DNA of 64,000 nucleotides, from NCBI RefSeq assembly GCF_001422735.1, contig NZ_LMLZ01000025.1, positions 144,761-208,760 of the forward strand. The letters run 5' to 3'. This document shows, piece after piece, positions 1 to 9,399 of the stretch (the stretch's first letter is position 1; each line of letters starts with the position of its first letter). A program made the translations under genes and the position numbers. The notes under the pieces are model-generated. The model did not search any database, was not told the DNA's origin, and saw only the letters and a list, made by a program, of their open reading frames with translations. This DNA comes from Acidovorax sp. Leaf78. Lineage in GTDB: Bacteria > Pseudomonadota > Gammaproteobacteria > Burkholderiales > Burkholderiaceae_C.

Positions 1-175
1 TGGTCTTCTCCTTGGGTTGGATGCAGTGTAAGTTTGTTAATACAAAAATGCAACTAACTAAGATGCAACACGATGTGTCGGATTCCAGAGAGCTTTTGCT
101 CTGAATACTTGGGGTTTTGAAGGTGCAGTGTTAGCCTTGTTCGTATATCTCTGCAATGAACTCAACGATCGAACC
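1..175. other. Left edge and upstream region of the NrtR-like gene
   Basis: No coding region can be supported here. The stretch is AT-richer than its surroundings and carries two copies of ATGCAAC (48-54 and 63-69), 15 bp apart. It probably holds the promoter of the Nudix regulator and perhaps of a divergent gene off the left edge. No convincing palindromic operator was identified. Confidence 0.4.
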
Positions 176-853
176 ATGACCAGCGACAGTGCTCCCGCCG
201 TGATCTGCACCGTGGATGTGGTGCTGCTGACTTTGCAGCAGGGCCTGCTCCAGGTGGCGCTGGTGCGCCGGGACCGCGCGCCGTTCGCCCAGGCGCTGGC
301 CTTGCCCGGCGGCTACATCCACGCGCAGGACGATGTCGATGCCCAGGCCAGCGCCGCGCGGGTGCTGCGCGACAAGGCGGGTCTGGAGAGCCCGTACCTG
401 GAGCAGCTGGCCACCTTCTCGGGCGCGGTGCGGGACCCGCGGGGCTGGTCCGTGGCGGTGGCGTACTGCGCGCTGGTGCCGCCCGAGACGCTGGCCCAGG
501 CCGAGGGACGCGTGGAGCTGGTGGCGGTGGATGCACTGCCGCCCCTGCCGTTCGACCACCGCCAGATCATCGACACCGCCGTGCAGCGCGTGCGCAGCAA
601 GAGTCAGTATTCGTCGCTGCCGGTGCACCTGTGTGCCGAGCCCTTTACGCTGCCGCAGCTGCAGGCCGTCTACGAAGCGCTGCTGGGCGAGCCCATCAAC
701 AAGGTGAGCTTTCGCCGCAAGGTGGACGAGCTGGCCATGCTGGAGCCCGTGCCCGGCGCCCTGCAGACGGGTGGTGCGCACCGGCCCGCACAGCTGTACC
801 GGGTGCGGCCGGCGTACCGGCGCAGCCTGTCGCTCAGCGCGCGCGGCCTGTAG
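176..853 (+). CDS. Nudix-domain transcriptional regulator, NrtR-like
   Basis: Predicted 225-aa protein with an N-terminal Nudix fold and a C-terminal winged-helix domain, the architecture of NrtR repressors, which bind ADP-ribose-type ligands and often control NAD metabolism. The Nudix box after LPGGYI is degenerate: the REUXEE core is replaced by ARVLRDKAGLE, which suggests ligand sensing rather than catalysis. The C-terminal half (FTLPQLQAVYEALLGE, FRRKVDEL, then RPAQLYRV) matches the NrtR DNA-binding domain. I chose the ATG at 176 over the in-frame ATG at 128 because the intervening 16 residues do not resemble the family. Target genes are not visible in this window, so a role in NAD regulation is inference. 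Confidence 0.75.
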   Translation: MTSDSAPAVICTVDVVLLTLQQGLLQVALVRRDRAPFAQALALPGGYIHAQDDVDAQASAARVLRDKAGLESPYLEQLATFSGAVRDPRGWSVAVAYCALVPPETLAQAEGRVELVAVDALPPLPFDHRQIIDTAVQRVRSKSQYSSLPVHLCAEPFTLPQLQAVYEALLGEPINKVSFRRKVDELAMLEPVPGALQTGGAHRPAQLYRVRPAYRRSLSLSARGL

Positions 854-1078
854 GCAGTTTTTTGCCAGTGCCAAACTGCGGGCCCGGGCCATCGGTGTGC
901 CGCGGGTGTTGCGCTGGGGCACGGTGGCAGAAAGTGTTGGACCGCCCCTGCAAAATCTGGCACAAACGCAGGCTTTGACGAGGGAGTGGCGTGCGCTCGC
1001 AGCCGCCCCGCGTGCAGCGGCGGCCCACGCCACACCAACAACAAGCCAGCAGCCCACGCTGGCGCCCGAGGGAAATCC

Positions 1079-2323
1079 ATGTCTTTGCGGCTGAAATTCA
1101 ACCTGGTGCTGGCTGCCGTGCTGCTGCTGGCCGTGGTCGGTGCGGGGGCCTACGTGCACCGCTTCCTGCAGCAGTCGGCCATCGAGGAGGTGCAGCACAA
1201 CTCGCAGATCATGATGCACGCCGCCATGGCCATTCGCGACTACACCACCGAGCTGGTCAAGCCGCATTTGGACGTGACGCTGGCCGAGAAATTCCTCCCG
1301 CAGACCGTGCCCGCGTATGCCGCCACCGAGACGCTGCGCCGCCTGCAGGGCCGGTTTGCCGGCTACGAATACAAGGAGGCGGTACTCAACCCCACCAACT
1401 TGCGCGACCGCGCCAACGAATGGGAGGAGCGCATCATCAGCGACTTCCGCGAAGGCCGCGTGGACGTGAAGAAAGAGGTGACGGGCGAGGTGGGTGAAGG
1501 CATGCACCGCGCCATGTACGTGGCCCGACCCATCACCATCAAGCAGGCGCAGTGCATGGCCTGCCACAGCACGCCGGCGGCTGCACCGCCCACCATGCTC
1601 AAGATCTATGGCGACAAGAACGGCTTTGGCTGGGGTATGAACGAGACGGTGGGCATCCAGGTGGTGAAGGTGCCCATGTACTTCCCGCTCGAAAAAGCGC
1701 GCCAGACGTTCTACACCGTAATGGCCGCGCTCATCGGCAGCTTCGTGCTGCTGTTCGTGGTGCTCAACCTGTCGCTGTCGTCCCTGGTCATCGAGCCCAT
1801 GGCGCGGCTGAATACCAAGCTGGAAGACTTGGCCACCAAGGACTTCCTGACCGACCTGGTCAACCGCCGCAGATTCTTCGAGCGGCTGGAAACGGAAATG
1901 GCCGACACGCGCGTGAAGACAAGCCACCTGTCGGTGGTGATGTTCGACATCGACTTCTTCAAGCGCATCAACGACACGTTCGGCCACGACTCGGGCGACG
2001 TGGTTCTCAAGAGCACAGCGCTGCGCGTGCGCGAGTTGCTGCGGTCGTCGGACTGCGCGGCACGCTTCGGCGGCGAAGAATTCATCATCCTGCTCAAGGA
2101 AACCCCGGTCGACGCCGCCATGGCCATGGCCGAGGCCGTGCGCGCCCGCATTGCCGGGGCGCCGTTCGATTCGGTGGGGCATGTGAGCGCAAGTTTTGGC
2201 GTGGCCACCTGGGACCACAAAGAGGATGCCCACGCGCTCATCAAGCGCGCAGACACTGCGCTGTATGTGGCCAAGTCCAAGGGCCGCAACTGCGTGGTGC
2301 AGGCCGAGGAAGCGGCTGCCTAA
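1079..2323 (+). CDS. Membrane diguanylate cyclase with periplasmic Tll0287-like (DUF3365) haem domain
   Basis: 414-aa predicted c-di-GMP synthase. Residues about 7-26 form a first membrane segment. A periplasmic DUF3365/Tll0287-like domain follows and contains CMACH at 159-163, a c-type haem attachment motif. A second membrane segment lies near 213-238. The GGDEF domain begins with DFLTDLVNRRRFF, has the metal-binding FDIDFFKRIND stretch and an intact GGEEF signature at 331-335. An RxxD motif (RSSD) five residues before it is the allosteric I-site, so product inhibition is expected. The start at 1079 puts a membrane segment at the N terminus; an in-frame ATG at 986 adds only an unlikely Cys/Arg-rich leader. 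It is probably a redox- or gas-responsive cyclase. Confidence 0.85.
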   Translation: MSLRLKFNLVLAAVLLLAVVGAGAYVHRFLQQSAIEEVQHNSQIMMHAAMAIRDYTTELVKPHLDVTLAEKFLPQTVPAYAATETLRRLQGRFAGYEYKEAVLNPTNLRDRANEWEERIISDFREGRVDVKKEVTGEVGEGMHRAMYVARPITIKQAQCMACHSTPAAAPPTMLKIYGDKNGFGWGMNETVGIQVVKVPMYFPLEKARQTFYTVMAALIGSFVLLFVVLNLSLSSLVIEPMARLNTKLEDLATKDFLTDLVNRRRFFERLETEMADTRVKTSHLSVVMFDIDFFKRINDTFGHDSGDVVLKSTALRVRELLRSSDCAARFGGEEFIILLKETPVDAAMAMAEAVRARIAGAPFDSVGHVSASFGVATWDHKEDAHALIKRADTALYVAKSKGRNCVVQAEEAAA

Positions 2324-2413
2324 GGCGCATTTGACGGGTTGGTGTCGGGCGCGACGAGCAATAGTAGCGGGACTGGTTTCGTCGCCGCCTGAATCCTGCG
2401 CCGTGGTCGCTTC

Positions 2414-2866
2414 TCAAGCCGTCGTGGTCTTGGCTTCTTCGTAGGTCGCCAGGTATTCCTTGGCCAGCTGGGTTTTCTGCTTTTCGGTCAGCAGTTTGCC
2501 CGCCATCTGGAAGAACTTGTGCTCCTCTTCTTTCAAATGGTGCTCGACCTTTTCAGCCAGTTTCTTCGCGAGGGGCAGCCAGGTGGGCGTGGCGGGGTCG
2601 GCATCTTCCAGCGACTCCACCATTTCATCGAGCTCGTGGTGCTCGGAGATCGCGTGGCGTGACAAATCCACGCCTGCGTCGTGAGCCATCAGCGGAATGT
2701 AGAAATGCCGCTCTTCGGCCAACTCGTGCGCCAGCAGTTCTGTCTTGAGCTGCTCGAACAGGTCGTGCCGCTCGGGCGTGTCGCCGCTGGTCTCGACCAG
2801 TTGCTTGCACAGCTCGCGTTGCCGTTCGTGGCTTTCGCGCAGTGCTTCAAAGATGTTGAGTGCCAT
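2414..2866 (-). CDS. Hemerythrin-like (HHE domain) protein
   Basis: 150-aa soluble all-helical protein with the HHE cation-binding pattern: LRESHERQ, then AHELAEERHF, SEHHELDEM and VEHHLKEEEHKFF, which supply the His and Glu ligands of a diiron site. Stand-alone proteins of this type bind oxygen or handle iron and oxidative stress; the exact role cannot be read from sequence. The ATG at 2866 is preceded by AGGA at suitable spacing. An in-frame upstream ATG at 2911 adds a 15-residue leader without family support. The next minus-strand gene upstream encodes a DUF1328 membrane protein, and the two may be cotranscribed. Confidence 0.8.
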   Translation of the reverse strand: MALNIFEALRESHERQRELCKQLVETSGDTPERHDLFEQLKTELLAHELAEERHFYIPLMAHDAGVDLSRHAISEHHELDEMVESLEDADPATPTWLPLAKKLAEKVEHHLKEEEHKFFQMAGKLLTEKQKTQLAKEYLATYEEAKTTTA

Positions 2867-2920
2867 GGGAGTCCTGGTTTTATGTGTCTGATCGTGGGGT
2901 GATGAAACCAACCGGGGTGG

Positions 2921-3106
2921 TTACTTCAGCGCCTTGCGCGCTGCACCCACGCCCACGACGGCGAGGATCACGAACACCACGGCGATGATCAGGAAGATCA
3001 CGAACAGCACCTTGGCAATGCCTGCGGCGCCAGCGGCCACACCGGTGAAGCCCAGTGCACCTGCAACCAGGGAGATCAGGGCAAAAATGATGGCGTACTT
3101 CAGCAT
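2921..3106 (-). CDS. DUF1328 family small membrane protein
   Basis: 61-aa protein with two hydrophobic helices (about residues 3-25 and 33-56) and a short basic C terminus (ARKALK). Size, the LKYAIIF start and the glycine/alanine-rich turn match the DUF1328 (YtjA) family of small inner-membrane proteins of unknown function. It lies just upstream of the hemerythrin-like gene on the same strand; DUF1328 genes are often seen with stress-related genes. Confidence 0.85.
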   Translation of the reverse strand: MLKYAIIFALISLVAGALGFTGVAAGAAGIAKVLFVIFLIIAVVFVILAVVGVGAARKALK

Positions 3107-3285
3107 GATGGTCGCTCCTAGCGAGGGTTGAAGAGCAGCCCGGGGCTGCGTGAGGGTGTGCTGGAACGATACCGGCGGGGCCTGGGCACAGCCGTCAGCA
3201 CGGGCGGGATGCGGGTGTAGGAGAGAGTCGCTGGGGTGCTGGGTGGGTGCGGGTCAGGTGCGTGCACAGGCAAGCGGGCAAAAGA

Positions 3286-3315
3286 AAAGCCGCAACGTGG
3301 GGACGTTGCGGCTTT
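3286..3315 (-). terminator. Rho-independent terminator downstream of metK
   Basis: Perfect 13-bp inverted repeat (AAAGCCGCAACGT at 3286-3298, complement at 3303-3315) around a GGGG loop. Read on the minus strand, the stem is followed by a T-rich tract (complement of AAAAGAAAA). It lies about 275 bp past the present metK stop, with two extra copies of the metK tail in between. Confidence 0.8.
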
Positions 3316-3590
3316 GCGGGGATATTGGATGCGTTAGGTGCTGCGGGGTTACAGCCCCGCTGCTGCACGCAGTGCAGCAGCCTTGTCCGTCCCTTGGTCT
3401 CCGTTCACATCGCTGGCGCGATATGAACTACGCCCGAAGACCGAAAACCGCGCTATTGCGCGGCGGGCTTTACAGCCCGGCTGACGCACGCAGTGCGGCA
3501 GCTTTATCGGTCTTTTGGTCTGCGCTCACTTCGCTAGCGCGATATGAGCTTCGCCCACGTACGGAAAGCCGCGCGTACCGCGCGGGGGGC

Positions 3591-4772
<1,182 letters not shown>

Positions 4773-4904
4773 TTGAATAAACTCCTGTGTTCCGGCATTT
4801 GGGGCGTTGCCCTCACCCCGAAGGAGCTTTGGCGAACGCTTTAGCAGATTTTTTTAACGTCGCCCTGCAAGTTGCTCATTTAACTCAGCGACCCCGTTAT
4901 TTTA

Positions 4905-5771
4905 ATGCCAGTCGTGTTCCGTTTCTTTTCTGTGTTCCCGCTGTGGTTGCTGCACGCCCTCGGCGCGGCGATGGGCTGGGTGGCGTTTGCGGCGTCGCCC
5001 ACGTACCGGCGGCGCTTTTTGGCCAACGTGGCAATGGCGGGCTATCCGTTCGGCGCGGTGCGTGCCGCCGTGGCGCACGCGGGCCGCATGGTGACCGAGC
5101 TGCCCCGCCTGTGGCTGGGCGCGCCCATGCCCTGCCGGCTGGAGGGCGAGGCCTGTGTCGAGGCGGCCTATGCGGCTGGCAAGGGCATCGTCTACCTCAC
5201 GCCGCACCAGGGGTGCTTCGAGCTGTCGGCCCAGGCAGCGGCCCGGCGCTTCAGTGCCGAGCGCGGCCCCATCACCGTGTTGTACCGCCCCGCACGCCAG
5301 GCCTGGCTGGCCAAGGTGATGGAAACCGCCCGCAACCGCCCCGGCATGCTGGCTGTGCCCACCACGCTGGCGGGTGTGCGCCAGATGATCAAGGCCCTGC
5401 GCCGCGGCGAGGCCGTGGGCCTGCTGCCCGACCAGGTGCCGCCCGACGGGCAGGGTTTGTGGTCGCCCTTTTTTGGCCGTGACGCTTACACCATGACCCT
5501 GGCCGCGCGGCTGGCGCAGCAGACGGGCGCGGCAGTGGTGCTGGCGCGCTGCGAACGGCTGCCCTGGGGCCGTGGCTACGTGACGCATTTCGAGCCGCTG
5601 GCGGCACCCCTGTCGAGCGACATGGACCAGGCCCTGCTGCAGATCAACCAGGCCATGGAACACCTCATCCGCCAGTGCCCCGAGCAGTACCTGTGGGGCT
5701 ACGCCCGCTACAAGCAGCCCCGTGCCGAGGCCGCGCCGCCGGCTGCACCGGCTCCGGAGACCGCAGCATGA
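4905..5771 (+). CDS. Lipid A biosynthesis-type acyltransferase (LpxL/HtrB family), first copy
   Basis: 288-aa inner-membrane acyltransferase of the LpxL/LpxM family, which adds secondary acyl chains to lipid A precursors from acyl-ACP. A hydrophobic helix lies near residues 7-30. The catalytic HX4E motif is H101 to E106 in TPHQGCFE, and LLPDQVPPDGQG fits the conserved downstream block. The alanine/proline-rich tail is unusual. The stop overlaps the ATG of a second paralogue by 4 bp (ATGA), so the two are coupled. Acyl chain specificity cannot be assigned. Confidence 0.88.
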   Translation: MPVVFRFFSVFPLWLLHALGAAMGWVAFAASPTYRRRFLANVAMAGYPFGAVRAAVAHAGRMVTELPRLWLGAPMPCRLEGEACVEAAYAAGKGIVYLTPHQGCFELSAQAAARRFSAERGPITVLYRPARQAWLAKVMETARNRPGMLAVPTTLAGVRQMIKALRRGEAVGLLPDQVPPDGQGLWSPFFGRDAYTMTLAARLAQQTGAAVVLARCERLPWGRGYVTHFEPLAAPLSSDMDQALLQINQAMEHLIRQCPEQYLWGYARYKQPRAEAAPPAAPAPETAA

Positions 5772-6634
5772 TCGGCCGCCTGGGTGTGTGGTTCATGCGG
5801 GTGCTGGCGCTGCTGCCGTTGCCAGTGCTGCGGGGCGTGGGTTGGCTGCTGGGGCAAGTGGCCTTTGTGCTAGCGGCGCCCCGGCGCCGGGTGGCGCTGC
5901 GCAACCTGGCGCTGTGTTTTCCGGACTGGACCGAGGCGCGCCGCCGCGCGGTGGCGCGGGCGAGTTTTGTGGCGTTCTGCCAGACCTGGCTCGACCGCAG
6001 CTGGCTCTGGGCCGCGCCGCGCGAGGTGGTGGAGCGGCGTGTGGTGCTCACCGGCGCCATCCACGAGCTGGAGGGCGACACGCCCACCATCCTGTTCGCG
6101 CCGCATTTCTACGGCATGGATGCGGGAGGACTGGCGCTACCGCTGCACTCGACGCGCGCGTTCACTTCCATCTTCGCCACCCACCCAGACCCCGCGGTGG
6201 ACGCCTGGTTCATGGCCGGGCGCCAGCGTTTTGGCGATGTGCGCATGCTCAACCGGTCTCACGGCGTGAAGCCCATCATCGCCAACCTGCGCCAGGGCGG
6301 CCTGCTGTACCTGCTGCCCGACATGGACTATGGCCGTAACGATTCGGTGTTCGTGCCGTTCTACGGCGTGACCACCGCGACCATCCCGTCGCTGTCGCGC
6401 TTTGCGCGGCTGGGGCGTGCCAAGGTGGTCGGGGTGTATTCGCGCATGACGCCCACTGGCTACGTGGCCGAGGTGTCGCCCGCGTGGGCGAACTTCCCCA
6501 CCGATGACGTCGATGCCGACACCGAGCGCATGAACCGCGAGCTGCAGGCCGTGATCGACACCATGCCCGAGCAGTACTACTGGGTGCACAAGCGCTTCAA
6601 GACGCGGCCCGAGGGCGAGCCAGGCTTGTATTGA
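5768..6634 (+). CDS. Lipid A biosynthesis-type acyltransferase (LpxL/HtrB family), second copy
   Basis: 288-aa paralogue of the preceding gene. An N-terminal membrane helix covers about residues 8-36. The catalytic HX4D motif is H113 to D118 in APHFYGMD, and LLPDMDYGRNDSVFVPFYG is the second conserved block. The start at 5768 overlaps the previous stop and matches the family N terminus; an in-frame ATG at 5675 would run far into the upstream gene. The two copies probably transfer different secondary acyl chains in lipid A assembly. Confidence 0.9.
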   Translation: MIGRLGVWFMRVLALLPLPVLRGVGWLLGQVAFVLAAPRRRVALRNLALCFPDWTEARRRAVARASFVAFCQTWLDRSWLWAAPREVVERRVVLTGAIHELEGDTPTILFAPHFYGMDAGGLALPLHSTRAFTSIFATHPDPAVDAWFMAGRQRFGDVRMLNRSHGVKPIIANLRQGGLLYLLPDMDYGRNDSVFVPFYGVTTATIPSLSRFARLGRAKVVGVYSRMTPTGYVAEVSPAWANFPTDDVDADTERMNRELQAVIDTMPEQYYWVHKRFKTRPEGEPGLY

Positions 6635-6636
6635 TT

Positions 6637-6731
6637 CCCCCCTGAGCCGCCTGCGGCGTTTCGCCCTCCGGGGGCCGCCACTCGTGGCCTGGCAGAGCCG
6701 GTTCCACGGTGGCACTGGCCTGGGGTGCGCC
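6637..6731. repeat. Dispersed repeat family B, copy 1
   Basis: Begins with a hairpin-forming CCCCCCTGAG...CTCCGGGGG segment, followed by a conserved block reading GTGGCCTGGCAGAGCC then GTTCCACGG. Related copies are at 41994, 54573 and 57845, with partial ones at 44223 and 63883. It lies just past the second acyltransferase gene. Confidence 0.8.
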
Positions 6732-6767
6732 ATTTGGCAAGATGGCAGATGCTTTTGAAAATGGCCT

Positions 6768-6803
6768 CTGGCGCTTGTCTGCAAAGCGCTGGCAGCTATC
6801 AAT
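6768..6803. repeat. Palindromic repeat family A, copy 1
   Basis: Contains GGCGCTTGTCTGCAAAGCGC followed by TGGCAGCTATCA, a variant of the AGCGCTTGATGGATAAGCGC plus AGCAGCTAT consensus. It lies between convergent genes, and its right end supplies the TGA stop codon (6799-6801) of the minus-strand hydrolase gene. Confidence 0.75.
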
Positions 6804-7704
6804 TGGATTGCAAGAACCGGCGTAACTCCAGCGCCACGCGCTCTGGGTGCTCGTGCACGACCCAGTGCGAGGCCTGCTCCACTTCGTGGATCTGCAGCTG
6901 CGGAATCCAGCCCGGCAGGCCATCCAGCAGGCCCGGAAGCAGGGCCGGGTCGTCCATGGCCCAGAGCACCAGTGTGGGCACGTCGACCGTGAGCATGGAC
7001 TCGGGCAGCGTGATCGTTTGCGCGCCGGGCTCCCCGTCCCGCGGCGGACGGATGGGACTGGCGCGGTAGTAGTTGCACGCGCCGGTCAGGCCCTGCTGCC
7101 ACAGCGCGCGGTATTGGGCGCGCACACTATCGGTGAGCCACGCCGGGGCGCGGCCTTGAGGGTCATCGAAGAAGCCGAACAGTCGGCGGAAGTCGTTCTC
7201 GGCCAGAAGGGCTTCGGCGTCCGGCCTGCACAGGAAATGCATGTACTGGCTGGCGGCCTGCTGCGCAGCGTTGTGTGCCAACTCGCGCACGAAGGCACCG
7301 GGGTGCGGCGAGTTGACGATGGCCAGGCGCTTCATCAACTGCGGTTGCTGGTTGGCCAGGTTCCAGGCCACGGCGCCACCCCAGTCGTGCGCCACCAGGC
7401 ATTCGAGCGGTGCCTGCGGCGACTCAGCGGCGATCAGGGCCACCAGGTCCTGCACGAGGTGCTTGGCGCGGTAGGCCTCGACCTCGGCGGGGCTGCTGGA
7501 GGCACCGAAGCCCCGCAGGTAGGGCGCGATGCAGCGGTAGCCGCCGTTCTCCGGCCGGGCAAAGTACGCCAGCTGCTCGTCCCAGATGAACGCGCCTTCG
7601 GGGAAACCGTGCAGAAACAGCAGCACGGGCCGGCCGGCCACGCCGCTCACGCGGCAGTGCAGGGTGATGCCGTGGGGCAGGGCGACGGGGTGTGTCTGAA
7701 TCAT
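6799..7704 (-). CDS. Alpha/beta hydrolase, epoxide hydrolase/haloalkane dehalogenase-like
   Basis: 301-aa cytoplasmic hydrolase. The oxyanion-hole motif HGFPE is near residue 33, the nucleophile motif is AHDWGGAVAW (Asp nucleophile, as in epoxide hydrolases and dehalogenases), the acid is likely in LWAMDDPALLP, and the catalytic His is in ASHWVVHEHPE near the C terminus. Asp rather than Ser as nucleophile argues against an esterase. No substrate can be inferred from the neighbours. Family A repeats sit at both ends of the gene, one contributing the stop codon. Confidence 0.85.
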   Translation of the reverse strand: MIQTHPVALPHGITLHCRVSGVAGRPVLLFLHGFPEGAFIWDEQLAYFARPENGGYRCIAPYLRGFGASSSPAEVEAYRAKHLVQDLVALIAAESPQAPLECLVAHDWGGAVAWNLANQQPQLMKRLAIVNSPHPGAFVRELAHNAAQQAASQYMHFLCRPDAEALLAENDFRRLFGFFDDPQGRAPAWLTDSVRAQYRALWQQGLTGACNYYRASPIRPPRDGEPGAQTITLPESMLTVDVPTLVLWAMDDPALLPGLLDGLPGWIPQLQIHEVEQASHWVVHEHPERVALELRRFLQSN

Positions 7705-7714
7705 GGCGCTACTG

Positions 7715-7750
7715 ATTTGATAGCTGATAGCGCCTGATGGATAAGCGCTA
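7715..7750. repeat. Palindromic repeat family A, copy 2
   Basis: GATAGCTGATAGCGCCTGAT, then GGATAAGCGCTAG. It lies between the hydrolase start and the engB stop, both on the minus strand. Confidence 0.8.
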
Positions 7751-7754
7751 GGGC

Positions 7755-8522
7755 CTAGTTTTGCTGAGAATCCTCAGGCGCGTCCGGCGTGGAGTCGTCA
7801 CTGGCGGGGTCGGAGCCGTCGCCTGGCAATGCGGCTGGGGCGTCAGCCGCCTGCGCCGGGTGCGCCCACTGCCACAGCAGCTGCGCCACCTCGTCCACGC
7901 CCTGCTTCTTGAGGGCCGAAAACATCATCACATCTCCGCCGGCCGCGTTCAGTCGCGTAATCGACAGGATCTTGGCTTGCTCGGAACGTGTGAGCTTGTC
8001 GGCCTTGGTCAGCACGATGAGGAACTTGAGGCCTTCCTCGACCCGGGGGCGCAGCACTTCGAGCAGTGCTTCGTCCAAGTCGGTCAACCCGAGGCGCGGG
8101 TCGCACAGCAACACGATGCCGGTGAGCCCGGGGCGGCTGACCAAGTAGTTGACCATCACCTGCTGCCAGCGCAGCTTGTCCGACCGCGACACCTTTGCGT
8201 AGCCGTAGCCGGGCAGATCGGCCAGTACCGCATCGGTCACGCCATGCTTGCCCAGCGAGAACAGGTTGATGTGCTGCGTGCGCCCCGGCCTTTTGGACGC
8301 GAACGCCAGCTGCTTTTGCTGGGTGAGCGTGTTGATGCAGGTGGATTTGCCGGCGTTGGAGCGGCCCACAAAGGCGATCTCGGGCACGTGAATAGGCGGC
8401 AGGTGGTGCAACTGCGCGGCCGTGGTCAGGAACCTGGCCGTGTGCATCCAGCCCATGGCGATCTTGGCGTCGGGTGCGGGCGAAAGAGAGCCAGCAACTG
8501 GCACAGTGGGGGAGGTCGTCAT
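7755..8522 (-). CDS. engB: Ribosome biogenesis GTP-binding protein YsxC/EngB
   Basis: 255-aa GTPase of the TrmE-Era-EngA-YihA group, needed for large ribosomal subunit assembly. G1 is GRSNAGKS at residues 53-60, G3 is DLPGYG, G4 is TKAD, and FSALK fits G5. The C-terminal extension of about 35 residues is Ala/Asp/Pro-rich and looks disordered, longer than in many homologues. The gene is divergent from cytochrome c4, an arrangement also common in related betaproteobacteria. Confidence 0.95.
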   Translation of the reverse strand: MTTSPTVPVAGSLSPAPDAKIAMGWMHTARFLTTAAQLHHLPPIHVPEIAFVGRSNAGKSTCINTLTQQKQLAFASKRPGRTQHINLFSLGKHGVTDAVLADLPGYGYAKVSRSDKLRWQQVMVNYLVSRPGLTGIVLLCDPRLGLTDLDEALLEVLRPRVEEGLKFLIVLTKADKLTRSEQAKILSITRLNAAGGDVMMFSALKKQGVDEVAQLLWQWAHPAQAADAPAALPGDGSDPASDDSTPDAPEDSQQN

Positions 8523-8594
8523 GGAGTATTGGGTTGCGAGAGAGCCTCATTGTAGAATCGCGAGGTTTTGCGCACATAAACATAGACCCTCGAT

Positions 8595-9236
8595 ATGAAG
8601 TTGCTCGCCTCCTTGTTGACAGCTGCCGCACTGGCAGCACCTGTTTTCTCGGCCTTTGCAGCGGGGGAAGCTCCTGCGGCACCGCCCAAGGCGGCCAAGC
8701 CCGATCTGGTCAAAGGCGAGGCCAGCTTCACGGCCGTGTGCGCAGCCTGCCACGGCGCCGATGGCAATTCGGCCATCGCAGCCAACCCCAAGCTGTCGCA
8801 GCAACACCCCGAATATCTGGTCAAGCAGCTGCAGGAGTTCAAGTCCGGCAAGCGCAACGACCCCGTCATGAAGGGCTTCGCCTCGGCCCTGTCGGACGAG
8901 GACATGAAGAACATCGCCTACTGGGTGACATCCAAAACCGCCAAGCCCGGTTTTGCGAAGGAAAAGGAACTGGTTTCGATGGGCGAGCGCATTTACCGCG
9001 GCGGCATCGCTGACCGCAACATCGCCGCCTGCGCCGGCTGCCACAGCCCCAATGGCGCGGGCATCCCTGCCCAGTACCCCCGCCTGTCGGGCCAGCATGC
9101 CGACTACACCGCCAAGCAACTGGTGGAATTCCGCGACGGCAAGCGCGCCAACAGCATCCAGATGACGCAAGTGGCGGCCAAGCTCAACGACAAGGAAATC
9201 AAGGCCGTGTCGGATTACATCGCCGGCCTGCGCTGA
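8595..9236 (+). CDS. Cytochrome c4 (periplasmic dihaem c-type cytochrome)
   Basis: 213-aa secreted electron carrier. A Sec signal peptide covers about residues 1-23 (MKLLASLLTAAALAAPVFSAFA). Two haem-attachment motifs, CAACH at 49-53 and CAGCH at 146-150, lie in two similar halves, the cytochrome c4 design. It would carry electrons to a terminal oxidase in the periplasm. A strong terminator follows, and the System II haem-attachment genes resB and ccsB come next, the machinery that would mature this protein. Confidence 0.92.
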   Translation: MKLLASLLTAAALAAPVFSAFAAGEAPAAPPKAAKPDLVKGEASFTAVCAACHGADGNSAIAANPKLSQQHPEYLVKQLQEFKSGKRNDPVMKGFASALSDEDMKNIAYWVTSKTAKPGFAKEKELVSMGERIYRGGIADRNIAACAGCHSPNGAGIPAQYPRLSGQHADYTAKQLVEFRDGKRANSIQMTQVAAKLNDKEIKAVSDYIAGLR

Positions 9237-9303
9237 TTGATCCTCGTCAATGAACGGCGGCTCTTTTAAGGGCCGCACGGAACCTACCGCCAATAACAAC
9301 CCC

Positions 9304-9345
9304 AAAAAGGGCGGGTCCATCGCACTGATGGCCCCGCCCTTTTTG
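9304..9345 (+). terminator. Rho-independent terminator after cytochrome c4
   Basis: AAAAAGGGCGGG pairs with CCCGCCCTTTTT, and the inner TCCATC/GATGG further extends the stem; a T tract follows. It separates the cytochrome gene from resB. Confidence 0.85.
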
Positions 9346-9399
9346 CTTTCTTTCTTTTCTCGCGCTTTCGGGCACCCGCTTTTCCTCTTCTAACACTCC

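Noticed and set aside
4773..4904. SAM-responsive riboswitch upstream of metK
   Set aside because: I looked for conserved SAM or SAH riboswitch cores in the divergent 132-bp gap and could not identify one.
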